In this document: positions 7,762 to 16,423 of the stretch, piece after piece
Layout of the letters: each line of letters begins with the position of its first letter
Numbering within the stretch: position 1 is the stretch's first letter
Source: Dyella lutea
Lineage (GTDB): Bacteria > Pseudomonadota > Gammaproteobacteria > Xanthomonadales > Rhodanobacteraceae
Direction of reading: 5' to 3'
Length of the DNA: 64,000 bases
NCBI RefSeq assembly: GCF_024158035.1
Contig: NZ_JAMZEK010000003.1
Coordinates: 372,001-436,000 of the forward strand
The notes under the pieces: generated by a model
What the model saw: the letters and a program-made list of their open reading frames with translations, nothing else
What the model was told of the DNA's origin: nothing
The model's database searches: none
Program-made: the position numbers and the translations under genes

Positions 7762-10737
7762 ATGCGCGCGTCCCTCCAGCGGTGGATCAACAACGCCGAT
7801 ACCGCCCGGCACCTGCGCCATTTTCAGTTTACGCAACTGCCAGTCGAGCTTGGACCTATCGACCACCGCGTCGATGATTACTACATCTCCTTGGTAGGTG
7901 AGCTGTTCGCCAACCTCCACCAACCCCAGGTCGCACCCGGGGATTGGGCGCAGCTGGGCAATGCGTTCTTGCAGTTCTCGGTCGAGATGACCGAGGACCA
8001 ATTGGGTGGTTGGGGCATTTCCCGCGAAGACGCGACGTTGTTTGCCGCAGCGGCATTCTATTTCGGCGACTTCCCCGCATCGGCGTGTCTGGCGATGCGG
8101 CGTTCTGTACGACCAGCTAATCCGAGCAGCCTGCGCGCTGCCTGCTACGACTTTCTGTCGCGACCGGGGACGTTGCAGTCTGATTTCTCGCGAGGGGTCA
8201 TAGACGAACTCAAAGCCGGTGACTTAGATCGCATCGCTTTGCGGGCCGCAGCGCTGCGGGAGCGAGAGGCTCGCGCCCTGGAGGAAGGTTACGAGGTTTG
8301 GATCGTGGCCCGGCTGCTACGCGGCTTGCTTGAGCGTTTCCAACAGACCAACTTGCGTGCAGTCCTGCCGCAGGGTACCGACCCGTTCTGGACACCGCTG
8401 GTGCGTTCGCTGGTTGATCGACAACCCTCGAGTTGGGAGTTCTTCCCTTCGCAGATCCAGGCGATTCGGGGTGGCTTGCTGAACAACGCCAACAGCTACG
8501 CGATGCAGATGCCCACCGGCGCCGGCAAGACAACCCTGTGTGAGACCCTGCTCTACTGGCACCTGAGTGCGTATCCCGACAACGTCGCAGTGCTGCTCGT
8601 TCCCTTCCGCTCCCTCGCCTCAGAACTGAAGGGGACCCTCGTTACCCGTTTGAACGCGATTGGCTTACCCGCTCGTTGCGCATACGGCGGCACGGTGCCC
8701 TCGGGCGACGAGGTCCGCGATCTTGACCAAGTCCGGGCCATTGTAGCGACGCCCGAGTCGCTGTCGGGAATCCTTATCGCCGAGCCGACATTCGCTCAGC
8801 GAATTTCTTTGGTGATCTGCGACGAGGGCCACTTGTTGGACAGCGATGCGCGCGGCATCGGACTCGAGTTGCTACTGGCGCGCATGAAGTCGCGTGCCGG
8901 GGCCGCGCCCCGCTTCGTTTTCGTGTCCGCTATCGTGCCCAACATCGAGGAGATCAATGCGTGGCTCGGCGGCACCGACCAGACAGTCATTCGCAGCACT
9001 TATCGCCCTGCGACTGCTGAGTTCGCCGTCCTTCAGCCGCAGGGTAACGGCGCGGCCACTTCGATTCGCCTGGCCATGCACCCGCACGAAGCGCCCGAAC
9101 GACGTTTCAACCTCGATCACTTCCTGGATCGCAACAGCTTCACCTTTACCAATCCGGTCACTCGGCGCCAAAACACCTACGGCTTCGCCTCCGTCAAGAC
9201 ACAGGCTGTCGCCGCTGCCAGAAAGGTTATGCCGATGGGGGCTACCGCGATCTTCGCTGCGAACAAGCGAGGCGACCAGGGCGCCGAGGGCCTCGCGAGA
9301 GAACTCGTCAACCAGTTGGCGCACCCACTACCGCTGCCTGCGCCCTTGGACTACGTGCAACCAGGGGCCTTGCCAGCGTGCATCGCTTACCTGGAGGCCG
9401 AGTACGGGGCCGCGTGGATCGGCACGCAGGCCGTGCGCCACGGTGCTGTGCTTCACCACGGCGATATTCCGCAAGAGACGCGCGAGGTCCTCGAAGCGTT
9501 GATCCGGGACAATGCAGTTCGTCTGGTGATCTGCACCAGCACGCTGGCCGAGGGCGTAAATCTGCCCATCCGCAGCTTGGTCCTGTACTCAGTGCAGCGC
9601 CGTAGACCTGGTAGACAGCAGCCCGAGGCCATGCTCGCACGGGACATCAAGAATCTGGTCGGTCGTGCTGGTCGCGCTGGCGCGAACACCAAGGGCTTGG
9701 TGATCTGCGCCAACCCTAGCCAATGGGGCCTGGTGCTACCGGTCGCGGCGCAAGGCGCTGGTGAGCCGGTGCACGGCTCATTGGTGAGTCTGATCCGGCA
9801 ATTAAGCAACTATCTCGTACAACAGGGAATAGCGCTGAGCAACGACTTCCTTGAGGGCATCGACGCCGTCTACCCTGTCGTAGACGGCGTCGATTCGACC
9901 TTAATCGACCTCATTTCCGAAGAGGTGGGAGAAGAGTTGTTCGTCGCGCGCGCTCGGGAACTCGCTGAGCAGACCTTTGCGGCGAGGCAGTTGGAACAAG
10001 CTCAGGCGGAGTTGCTTCGTGATGTCTTCGCGCTGCGGGCTCGCCGGCTCATTGGCCTGCGACCAACTGGCCAGTTGGCATGGGTACGAGAGACAGGCGC
10101 GAGGGTGCGCATGCTCGCCTCAGTATCGGACGGGCTTTGGCCGGCTCGGCCGAATTGGCAGGACCCGGTCGATGTTCTGGACGACGGATTGCGGACGGTC
10201 ATTCTGGAATGGGCATGGGCGCATGCCGAACTGCAGCATGCGGTCCTGCAAGGGTTTCGTGTCGAGGCGGATCAGGTGGAAGGCGCAAAGTCGCGCTTCT
10301 TCGAGATCGTCCGGCGCTGGATGTTGGGAGAGACGTTCGTCGAAATCGGTCAACAGTTACAGATCGACATGGACGACTTGTTGGCGCTCCACACGCGGGC
10401 GATCACCTATACCCTGCAAACGCTAGTGGAGCAGGGTCTGAGCCTGCTGGCGCGTCGACTGGAGGCCGACGGCCTGGAACTTGCGGTGGGCGTGTCGAAC
10501 TTCACGCAACAGCTGCGCTTTGGAGCCCCGAATGTCGCTGCGCGTTTGCTCGCGGAGTTGGGCGTGCGTCACCGTCGAGCCTACGTGGCGCTTGGCAACG
10601 CCATCACACAGGCCGAGTCGCCGAATCTCACTAATATCAAGGCCAATGCGCGCGACGGGCTGCGTCAGCATGAGGTCGGCTGGCGCACCTATTTGGGTGA
10701 CCTGGTCTACGCCAACACCCTCAAGGACCTGGCCTGA
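7762..10737 (+). CDS. hamB: HamB, Hachiman system superfamily 2 helicase
   Basis: 991-residue SF2 helicase and the sensor subunit of Hachiman. Visible motifs are Walker A (MPTGAGKTT, residues 250-258), a DEGH Walker B box at 354-357 (VICDEGHLLD), motif III-like SAI (FVSAIVPN), motif V (CTSTLAEGVNLP) and motif VI (LVGRAGRAG). Residues 1-230 are a helical N-terminal region, and the C-terminal 350 residues carry no named motif. Known HamB proteins bind and inspect DNA ends and control HamA. The gene directly follows hamA and is of normal family length. No frame damage was seen. Confidence 0.92.
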   Translation: MRASLQRWINNADTARHLRHFQFTQLPVELGPIDHRVDDYYISLVGELFANLHQPQVAPGDWAQLGNAFLQFSVEMTEDQLGGWGISREDATLFAAAAFYFGDFPASACLAMRRSVRPANPSSLRAACYDFLSRPGTLQSDFSRGVIDELKAGDLDRIALRAAALREREARALEEGYEVWIVARLLRGLLERFQQTNLRAVLPQGTDPFWTPLVRSLVDRQPSSWEFFPSQIQAIRGGLLNNANSYAMQMPTGAGKTTLCETLLYWHLSAYPDNVAVLLVPFRSLASELKGTLVTRLNAIGLPARCAYGGTVPSGDEVRDLDQVRAIVATPESLSGILIAEPTFAQRISLVICDEGHLLDSDARGIGLELLLARMKSRAGAAPRFVFVSAIVPNIEEINAWLGGTDQTVIRSTYRPATAEFAVLQPQGNGAATSIRLAMHPHEAPERRFNLDHFLDRNSFTFTNPVTRRQNTYGFASVKTQAVAAARKVMPMGATAIFAANKRGDQGAEGLARELVNQLAHPLPLPAPLDYVQPGALPACIAYLEAEYGAAWIGTQAVRHGAVLHHGDIPQETREVLEALIRDNAVRLVICTSTLAEGVNLPIRSLVLYSVQRRRPGRQQPEAMLARDIKNLVGRAGRAGANTKGLVICANPSQWGLVLPVAAQGAGEPVHGSLVSLIRQLSNYLVQQGIALSNDFLEGIDAVYPVVDGVDSTLIDLISEEVGEELFVARARELAEQTFAARQLEQAQAELLRDVFALRARRLIGLRPTGQLAWVRETGARVRMLASVSDGLWPARPNWQDPVDVLDDGLRTVILEWAWAHAELQHAVLQGFRVEADQVEGAKSRFFEIVRRWMLGETFVEIGQQLQIDMDDLLALHTRAITYTLQTLVEQGLSLLARRLEADGLELAVGVSNFTQQLRFGAPNVAARLLAELGVRHRRAYVALGNAITQAESPNLTNIKANARDGLRQHEVGWRTYLGDLVYANTLKDLA

Positions 10738-11000
10738 ACCGAGTAACTTGGCTCCCCTCATCGCCAGCGTTTCCACATCAACACTTTCTGGCTACCGGTG
10801 TAATAGCTCCTCTTCCACAACACTCCCATTGCCTGAAGAAGTCCTCAATGTGCTGCTTCGATCAGCTGAATCTGCCGCCGATTTCGTCCATTGGCATCTC
10901 ACTGATCAAGATGCTGGAACGCTGATCACAACCGATTGGCTCAAGTGATCAACTTCGTCGGTGTGCAGATAAGGACGGCAACTTCTGGATGGAATCTGGC
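10738..11000. other. Intergenic gap between hamB and the ubiquitin-like operon
   Basis: Convergent gap of about 260 bp. No supported reading frame, hairpin terminator or repeat was seen here. Confidence 0.4.
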
Positions 11001-11486
11001 TTAGAACAGGTGGATAGGTACCGCTTCTGCCGCAAAGGTAACCTCTTGCGTACTCACCAAGCAGAATGCTCGCATGGTCCATATCCCCTCTTCCCTGGCA
11101 AGCAGTAGCATCAGCGGATTCGGGCAGTGCGCTTCATGATCTCCCGCGATGGTTCTCATCGTCTGGATATCCAGCGGACTTAACGCTACTGGGCCGTCGG
11201 GGTGGGTATGCCAATCGCCTAGGTAAACGGCCGACCCTCCTGACGCTCTAAAGATACGGTGCATTTCGTTCGTCTGATAATCATGATCCGGTAGAAATGA
11301 GTCGTGGCTATGTTGAGCCTGTGGCCCCGGCCCCACGATCTCGGTAACCACGGCGGACTCCTCGTTCACATAGCCTGCGAGAATCCCTCCAACCTCGACC
11401 GGGTAGTAGCTGTCCGCGAGCCTTTCCAGGCCCACTGCATCGGCACGGCGTACCCAGACGCGTCTAATGATTGGGGCAGCGCGCAT
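11001..11486 (-). CDS. JAMM/MPN metallopeptidase (deubiquitinase-like)
   Basis: 161-residue zinc isopeptidase. The JAMM motif is complete: Glu31 (VEVGGILAGY) and the H93-x-H95-P...S103-x-x-D106 block (DWHTHPDGPVALSPLD). The start chosen, ATG at 11486 (MRAAPIIRR), overlaps the end of the E2-E1 gene by 23 nt; an earlier start at 11564 would overlap it much further. In CBASS (Cap3), Bil (BilC) and related operons this enzyme removes or processes a protein modifier joined through its C-terminal Gly. It is the last gene of the peptide / E2-E1 / JAMM operon, so it probably trims or reverses that conjugation. Confidence 0.88.
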   Translation of the reverse strand: MRAAPIIRRVWVRRADAVGLERLADSYYPVEVGGILAGYVNEESAVVTEIVGPGPQAQHSHDSFLPDHDYQTNEMHRIFRASGGSAVYLGDWHTHPDGPVALSPLDIQTMRTIAGDHEAHCPNPLMLLLAREEGIWTMRAFCLVSTQEVTFAAEAVPIHLF

Positions 11487-13179
11487 GTGGCGGCAGTACG
11501 TAGGACTTCCACACGGGAAGTTGCGGGTGGCCCTGCTCGTCGCGCAGACAGAGCGTCGCGACATTCCACGTATATGCGGGTTGCGCGCCAGTCAGGCTTG
11601 CCGTGACTTGATCAATAACTACCCGAGTGGCTAGCAGGGTGGTCTCAGTAAGGTCCACTTGCGAGCCTGTGAAGGTGGGGTCCAAGCAACCCGGTGGTTG
11701 AATGACGTCATCGTCAGGCGCGTGCGGCAGCGCTTCGATGGTTCCGTCTTCCAGGTAGAACAAGTGGCACATCCAACAGCATCGGGCGGGATCGGGACTG
11801 GCGATCCCTACCAGTCCTCCCCAGGCTCCATTGGTGGCGTGCATCCAAACGTAGGGAACACTATGGAGTTGCGCCATCTCCGCAAGGTACTGATTCACGC
11901 GGGTAGATGCCGTCGCATCCAAAATGCAGGTCGTGTTGCTGAAGATTGCTGCATCAAGACGAGCGCTATTTGCTGGATCGAGCCTTGGGTCACCGACTCT
12001 AACGAAATGCGGTGCGACCTTCGTGTAGGGGAAGTTGTGAGCAAGCATCGAATGCAAGGCCTGCACCTTTGGGAAACCGGCAGCAGCACGCCCGATCTCC
12101 CATCGAATAGCGTTGCCCGCCTCCACGACGTCGCCATCAAATAGCCTCAATGTCCCCACTCCCGCTTGTGCCAGGAGCTTCGCAGCCGGCGAGCCGATGC
12201 TACCCGTGCCAACCAGGGAGACCACGCCTGGACTCAGGCTTTGTGCGGAGGGGTTGCGGAGGAAGTAGTTGCCGCGACTTTCCAGCTCCGCACGAAGAAG
12301 ACGCGTCTCTACCTTTCCCCGCTTACCATCAGCCACCCACTCTTGCGTCTTAGCGACGAAGATCACATTGCCAGCAGCACCGCGCCAGGTCATTTCGTCT
12401 TCAAACAGCAGCCCGATCAAGTCGACGCGCGGCCCCTTCTCGCCCCAAGGCTTTTGCCACGCGGGTTGTGCCAAGTCTGAACACGCCTCAATCGCTAGTC
12501 GGTAATAGAACGCCGCATCACCGAAGCTGGGGCGCCGGGGAAGTCTGACCCAACGCCCTTGAACGACTTGCGGCCCGGGATACGACGCCTGCTGGCGCGC
12601 GTCCGAAAAGGCAATCAGTTGTCCATTGACGTTGGTGATCTCCAGCGTGGTTGCGCGAAATGGGCGAAATCCTTCCACGCCGACACGCAACGAACCGCGC
12701 TCGCCCACTGCTTCAAGGGCAAACGCCGGAAAGCCCACAAATGATCCAGGCTCCGGATTGAGATAGACGGTAATCGGCTCCCCTTCCTTGGCTTCGAAGA
12801 TCTGGTCACCATCAGGCTCGTCCGGCTGGGAGGCGAGCACCTCGGGCAGCTTCTCAGCAAGCAGACTGGCCAGGGTGTCGGTGGCTGGCAGCCAGCGATC
12901 TCCGCTGCGGTCAAGTAGGCACAGTTGCTTGGTACTTGGTGTTTGGTGCCGTTGGAGCTCTAGGCTCGGCGCCACCACCTGCGGGGCGAAATACGGATAG
13001 CTGACCGGGTAGGTGCAATGCAACTCGATAGGGTGCTCTGCAGGAAAGCCGGTCAGTCGCAGGATCAATTGCCCGGCAGCGAGGGCTGCCGGGTCGATCT
13101 CGAAGGAAATGCCTTGGTCACGAAGCGCTTGTTGCTCCTGCTCCCAGCGCGCTGGAAACCGCTCCCACCAAGGGGGCAT
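11464..13179 (-). CDS. E2-E1 fusion: ubiquitin-conjugating-like plus ThiF/E1 adenylation protein
   Basis: 571-residue fusion. Residues 1-125 look like a prokaryotic E2: the HCTYPVSYPYFAPQ strand-turn precedes Cys87 (KQLCLLDRSGDRW), the expected conjugating cysteine. Residues about 315-560 are a ThiF/E1 adenylation domain with the nucleotide loop GTGSIGSP (324-331), Asp348 (LFDGD), Asn356/Arg359, Asp421 (ILDATAST) and a Cys set (CCWMC, 467-471; GCLD, 498). The layout matches Cap2-type E2-E1 proteins. TTG at 13188 could also start it, but ATG 13179 lies 5 nt after the preceding gene's stop. It should activate a C-terminal Gly and transfer it via Cys87. No CD-NTase or beta-grasp ubiquitin-like gene is adjacent. 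Confidence 0.85.
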   Translation of the reverse strand: MPPWWERFPARWEQEQQALRDQGISFEIDPAALAAGQLILRLTGFPAEHPIELHCTYPVSYPYFAPQVVAPSLELQRHQTPSTKQLCLLDRSGDRWLPATDTLASLLAEKLPEVLASQPDEPDGDQIFEAKEGEPITVYLNPEPGSFVGFPAFALEAVGERGSLRVGVEGFRPFRATTLEITNVNGQLIAFSDARQQASYPGPQVVQGRWVRLPRRPSFGDAAFYYRLAIEACSDLAQPAWQKPWGEKGPRVDLIGLLFEDEMTWRGAAGNVIFVAKTQEWVADGKRGKVETRLLRAELESRGNYFLRNPSAQSLSPGVVSLVGTGSIGSPAAKLLAQAGVGTLRLFDGDVVEAGNAIRWEIGRAAAGFPKVQALHSMLAHNFPYTKVAPHFVRVGDPRLDPANSARLDAAIFSNTTCILDATASTRVNQYLAEMAQLHSVPYVWMHATNGAWGGLVGIASPDPARCCWMCHLFYLEDGTIEALPHAPDDDVIQPPGCLDPTFTGSQVDLTETTLLATRVVIDQVTASLTGAQPAYTWNVATLCLRDEQGHPQLPVWKSYVLPPHARCPNH

Positions 13180-13184
13180 CGCCT

Positions 13185-13313
13185 TCAACCTACCGGCCGG
13201 TGGCCGGGCGGCGACGGGGGGTTATGAGGCTGTTTGCCGTGATCGGGCGGCCCCGGCGGCTTGCCTGGATGTTCCGGATGTGGGTGTTTCGGGTGCTCGT
13301 GCTCGTTTGCCAT
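13185..13313 (-). CDS. 42-residue His/Pro-rich peptide ending in Gly; candidate conjugated modifier
   Basis: Small gene starting with ATG 13313 behind a good Shine-Dalgarno (GAGGAG, 8 nt spacing). The product begins MANEHEHPKHPHPEHP and ends GHRPVG. Of 42 residues, 14 are Pro, 8 His and 5 Gly, the last residue being Gly. It has no hydrophobic core and is probably disordered, so it is not a beta-grasp ubiquitin. The stop lies 5 nt before the E2-E1 ATG, in the place where ubiquitin-like modifier genes usually stand in such operons. The C-terminal Gly makes it a possible substrate for adenylation. It may instead be a vestige of a longer His-rich modifier. Function is inferred from context only. 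Confidence 0.6.
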   Translation of the reverse strand: MANEHEHPKHPHPEHPGKPPGPPDHGKQPHNPPSPPGHRPVG

Positions 13314-13478
13314 GAAAGCGACTCCTCAACCGATGACACCTCATGTGGCCGATCGCCCGGGCGAGGTGCAGGCCCGATGTGATCGATAGTACATGGCACA
13401 TGTCTCATCGCCTGAGACGCCTGGCCTCGCAACATGTAGCTGCTTGATCTTAGAGGCGCCCTTTGGGCAGCGGCCGAA

Positions 13479-14360
13479 CTATCGTGTGGCTTTCTTCTGG
13501 CGCTCACGTACCTTGCTCGTCGCAGGCGAAGGCGTCTTATGTGAGACGCGTTTCGTTCCGGTGGTTTGCGTTCGCCGCCACTGATTGATGGTCGCTTCCA
13601 AAGCGGCGATTTGTCCCGCCTGGTGGGCTGCAGTCTGCTCCGCCGCCCGCACGGCGGTCTGTAAGGCATCACGCTGCGCCGTGAGTTCGTTTACGCGCTT
13701 GGTGTGCTCGCGGTGCACTCGCTCTTGCTGCTGGCTTAGGGCCTTGACCTCTTGTCGGGCCAAATCGACCTGTTGATGCGTGCGGTCTTCCACGGTGCGG
13801 ATATGTGCCTGCACGGTCGCATGCTCCGCTCGCAATGCATTGAGTTCCGTTTGCCGGTGCTCCAGCTGTGCCTGCAGGTGATCACGTTGTTGCCGCACAT
13901 CGGCCACTTCGGCGGCGAGGCGATCAATCAAACCCTGTCGTTCGGCACCTTGCAGCTCGGCTTGGGCCAGCTTATTTGCGCTCTCGGTGAGATCGGCCTT
14001 GGCTTCCGCGAGCGCGATCTCCCACAGTTTGCGTTCTTGCGTGAGCGTCGTTTGCTCTGCAAACAGCCGGTTGTGTTCCTCGGCGAGCGCGGCCTGAGCG
14101 GTCGTGTCGGCGTGGGCGAGCGCCAACCGCCAGGCCTCGGTAAAGGCTTGCGCGACCTCCCCTGGCAACTCCGGCAGCAAAGCATGACCCTTCAGGCGTT
14201 GCGCCAACTGTTCCCACCATTGCTCCAACAGCTGTCCCACGCGTGCCGGGCTGCCGCGCCCCAGTTCGGTGCGCACGCGCTCGACCGTCGGCCGTTCGCC
14301 TCGTGCCAGCACAGCATCCGCGGCGGCCCAAACCTCGTGTTCCGGCACTCCACTGGCCAT
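13479..14360 (-). CDS. KfrA-like DNA-binding coiled-coil protein
   Basis: 293 residues. The first 60 or so (EVWAAADAVLARGERPTVERVRTELGRGSPARV) match the KfrA N-terminal DNA-binding domain. Residues about 85-265 form a very long Gln/Glu/Ala-rich coiled coil, and the tail is basic. KfrA proteins are autoregulated DNA-binding proteins of plasmids and integrative elements, linked to stable maintenance. The gene is divergent from a tyrosine recombinase with a 79-88 bp spacer containing GATAA/TTATC half-sites, a likely operator. It lies upstream of the ubiquitin-like operon on the same strand, with a 165-bp gap. Confidence 0.8.
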   Translation of the reverse strand: MASGVPEHEVWAAADAVLARGERPTVERVRTELGRGSPARVGQLLEQWWEQLAQRLKGHALLPELPGEVAQAFTEAWRLALAHADTTAQAALAEEHNRLFAEQTTLTQERKLWEIALAEAKADLTESANKLAQAELQGAERQGLIDRLAAEVADVRQQRDHLQAQLEHRQTELNALRAEHATVQAHIRTVEDRTHQQVDLARQEVKALSQQQERVHREHTKRVNELTAQRDALQTAVRAAEQTAAHQAGQIAALEATINQWRRTQTTGTKRVSHKTPSPATSKVRERQKKATR

Positions 14361-14387
14361 GCCCTGCCCCTCGCCTCAATTAGGTAC

Positions 14388-14414
14388 GATAAGAAAAGTT
14401 TATCCGACCTTATC
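14388..14414. promoter_or_regulatory. GATAA/TTATC repeats between kfrA-like gene and recombinase
   Basis: GATAA (14388-14392) is followed by inverted TTATC copies at 14400-14404 and 14410-14414, inside the short divergent spacer. A repeated half-site in this position fits autoregulation by the KfrA-like protein. Binding is inferred. Confidence 0.4.
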
Positions 14415-14448
14415 GCGAAAAGAGTGATCGTTTTATACGGTGGACGTA

Positions 14449-15567
14449 ATGAATAGTACGCCCCTTCTGCGCGAAGTGACGATGCCCGTATTGGACCTGG
14501 CGAGGCTGGACAGCGCGAGCCAAGCCGCGGCCACCGCCTTCGTCGCCGCCGGCACTGCGGCAAACACTGTGCGCAGCTACCGCAGTGCCCTCACCTACTG
14601 GGCGGCATGGTTGCAAGGCCGATACGGCGAAGCGTTTGGACCCGGCCCCTTGCCGCCCGCGGTCGCGGTGCAGTTCGTGCTCGATCATCTGGCGAGACCG
14701 ACCGACGATGGCGGCTGGGACCACACGTTGCCCACGGCGCTCGATGCCGTCTTGGTCGGTGCCGGCATCAAGGGCCACCCCGGCCCCCTGGCGTACAGCA
14801 CGGTCAGCCATCGGCTGGCGGTGCTGGCCAGCTGGCATCGGGCCCACGGCTGGGAGAGCCCGACTGACGCCGCCGTAGTGAAGACCTTGCTGCGCCAAGC
14901 ACGCAAGGCACAGGCTCGCCGGGGCGTTGCGGTGCGCCAGAAGACCGCCGTGACGGTCGAACCGCTGCAGGCGTTGCTCGCCACCTGCACCGACGGGCTG
15001 CGCGGCGTGCGCGACCGCGCCCTGCTCCTCTTCGCCTGGAGCGGCGGCGGCCGGCGCCGCTCGGAGGTCGTGGGGTTACAGGTAAGCGACGTACGCCGAC
15101 TCGATGCCGATACCTGGGTATACGCACTCGGCGCTACCAAGACGGACACTGGCGGCGTGCGCCGCGAGAAGCCGTTGCGGGGTGAGGCGGCGCATGCGTT
15201 AGCCTCCTGGCTCGCGGCCGCACCAGCCACTACTGGCCCCCTCTTCCGCCGCCTCCACCGCGGCGGCACCGTCGGCACTACGGCCCTCACTGCTGACCAC
15301 ATTGCCAGGCTGGTACAACGCCGCGCGAAGCTCGCTGGGCTGGAGGGCGATTGGGCCGCACATAGTCTGCGTTCCGGCTTCGTCACTGAATCGGGCCGGC
15401 AAGGGGTGCCGCTCGGTGACGTGATGGCCATGACGGAGCATCGAGGCGTCGGTACCGTGATGGGGTACTTCCAGGCAGGCAACTTACTCACCAGTCGTGC
15501 GACGGACTTGCTGGAGGGCTGGCGTTTGGAGACCGATATGGAGCTTTTCGTTAACCGTGAAGCATGA
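14449..15567 (+). CDS. Tyrosine recombinase/integrase
   Basis: Recombinase of about 372 residues with a SAM-like N-terminal domain (TVRSYRSALTYWAAWL) and a catalytic domain. Visible active-site elements are Arg in GGRRRSEVVGL, the H-x-x-R box AHSLRSGFV, His in MTEHRGVGT and the Tyr nucleophile in VMGYFQAGNL. The ATG at 14449 follows GGTGGA; a GTG at 14440 is an alternative. It is divergent from the KfrA-like gene, a pairing typical of integrative elements. With the recombinase at 22-1044 it brackets the Hachiman/ubiquitin-like block, so it may be the mobility gene of that block or of a neighbouring insertion. Confidence 0.9.
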   Translation: MNSTPLLREVTMPVLDLARLDSASQAAATAFVAAGTAANTVRSYRSALTYWAAWLQGRYGEAFGPGPLPPAVAVQFVLDHLARPTDDGGWDHTLPTALDAVLVGAGIKGHPGPLAYSTVSHRLAVLASWHRAHGWESPTDAAVVKTLLRQARKAQARRGVAVRQKTAVTVEPLQALLATCTDGLRGVRDRALLLFAWSGGGRRRSEVVGLQVSDVRRLDADTWVYALGATKTDTGGVRREKPLRGEAAHALASWLAAAPATTGPLFRRLHRGGTVGTTALTADHIARLVQRRAKLAGLEGDWAAHSLRSGFVTESGRQGVPLGDVMAMTEHRGVGTVMGYFQAGNLLTSRATDLLEGWRLETDMELFVNREA

Positions 15568-15686
15568 GGTGAATCAATGGCTATTGCGCGCATGATGAAA
15601 TATTTTAAACATGACGTATTGGGCCGTATAGCGATTTAATCGCCGACTTTCGTGCTAATAATCGGTTACCCAGGGAGTGGTAGGAT

Positions 15687-16346
15687 ATGGATATGCAGGA
15701 GGCGATTGGGGCTATTCGAGCGCTAAGCGTTGAAGAAGTTTCTGAAAAATTAGCTCGCGAGAGCATTGGGTCGGTTCGGAGCGAGTTGCTTTTGGATGTA
15801 ATTAATGGCCGCGTGCCTCTCAGTTACATTCCTGCACTTGATATCCAACTCTTTGCGATCAAGGCTCTGCGGCGGGATCTTTACGACGCTCTACCCGATA
15901 GGGGACATCCCTATGCCAGTTGGGAGCTCTACGAATATGATCCGGCGAAAAACGGTAAAAATATCATCAAACATGGCGTGGGTTTTCACGAAGTTGCTTC
16001 CCTTTCTAGCAATTTCGGAACGCTTAGTGTCGCCTATCCCCATAGTGATGATGAGGATCGAGTTGTCATATTTTCCAACTTAAACTCTGGGGACAATGCG
16101 CGGAATTTGGATCTCCCATACCCCCACATAGACGGCCTAGTCTATGTGATGACCATTGCGCAGCAGATGCCGGAACTTCGATACCGATTCATTTCATCGC
16201 GCATCATTGATCAAGACGATTATCGAAGACACATGACCCAAGCCTTTCGCGACATTCCCGTAAATACACAGGATGAAAAGAGATTGAAGAAAGATTTTGT
16301 GGATGTATGTGAGGGCATTTTGAAGCGAAATATGTTTTGGCAGTAG
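15687..16346 (+). CDS. BrnT-like toxin-domain protein with N-terminal extension
   Basis: 219 residues. Residues about 82-185 resemble BrnT ribonuclease toxins: YEYDPAKNGKNIIKHGVGFHEV, then DDEDRVVIFSNL, then YRFISSRII. In BrnT the equivalent parts are the DPxKxxxNxxKHG entry and the final R-I/F-S-x-R strand. BrnT is usually about 90 residues, so the helical 80-residue N-terminus and the C-terminal tail are unusual. No BrnA-type antitoxin gene is next to it. The upstream region is AT-rich, with a short palindrome (GCGATTTAATCGC, 15631-15643) and a good Shine-Dalgarno. Base composition is lower in GC than its neighbours, suggesting a separate acquisition. Confidence 0.55.
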   Translation: MDMQEAIGAIRALSVEEVSEKLARESIGSVRSELLLDVINGRVPLSYIPALDIQLFAIKALRRDLYDALPDRGHPYASWELYEYDPAKNGKNIIKHGVGFHEVASLSSNFGTLSVAYPHSDDEDRVVIFSNLNSGDNARNLDLPYPHIDGLVYVMTIAQQMPELRYRFISSRIIDQDDYRRHMTQAFRDIPVNTQDEKRLKKDFVDVCEGILKRNMFWQ

Positions 16347-16423
16347 CTGCCTTGACGGGCACGCCTGTCGTCATTATCCGCGCATGAATCTCCCCCATTA
16401 TTTCCTGGGCTTTCCTGCAGTTG

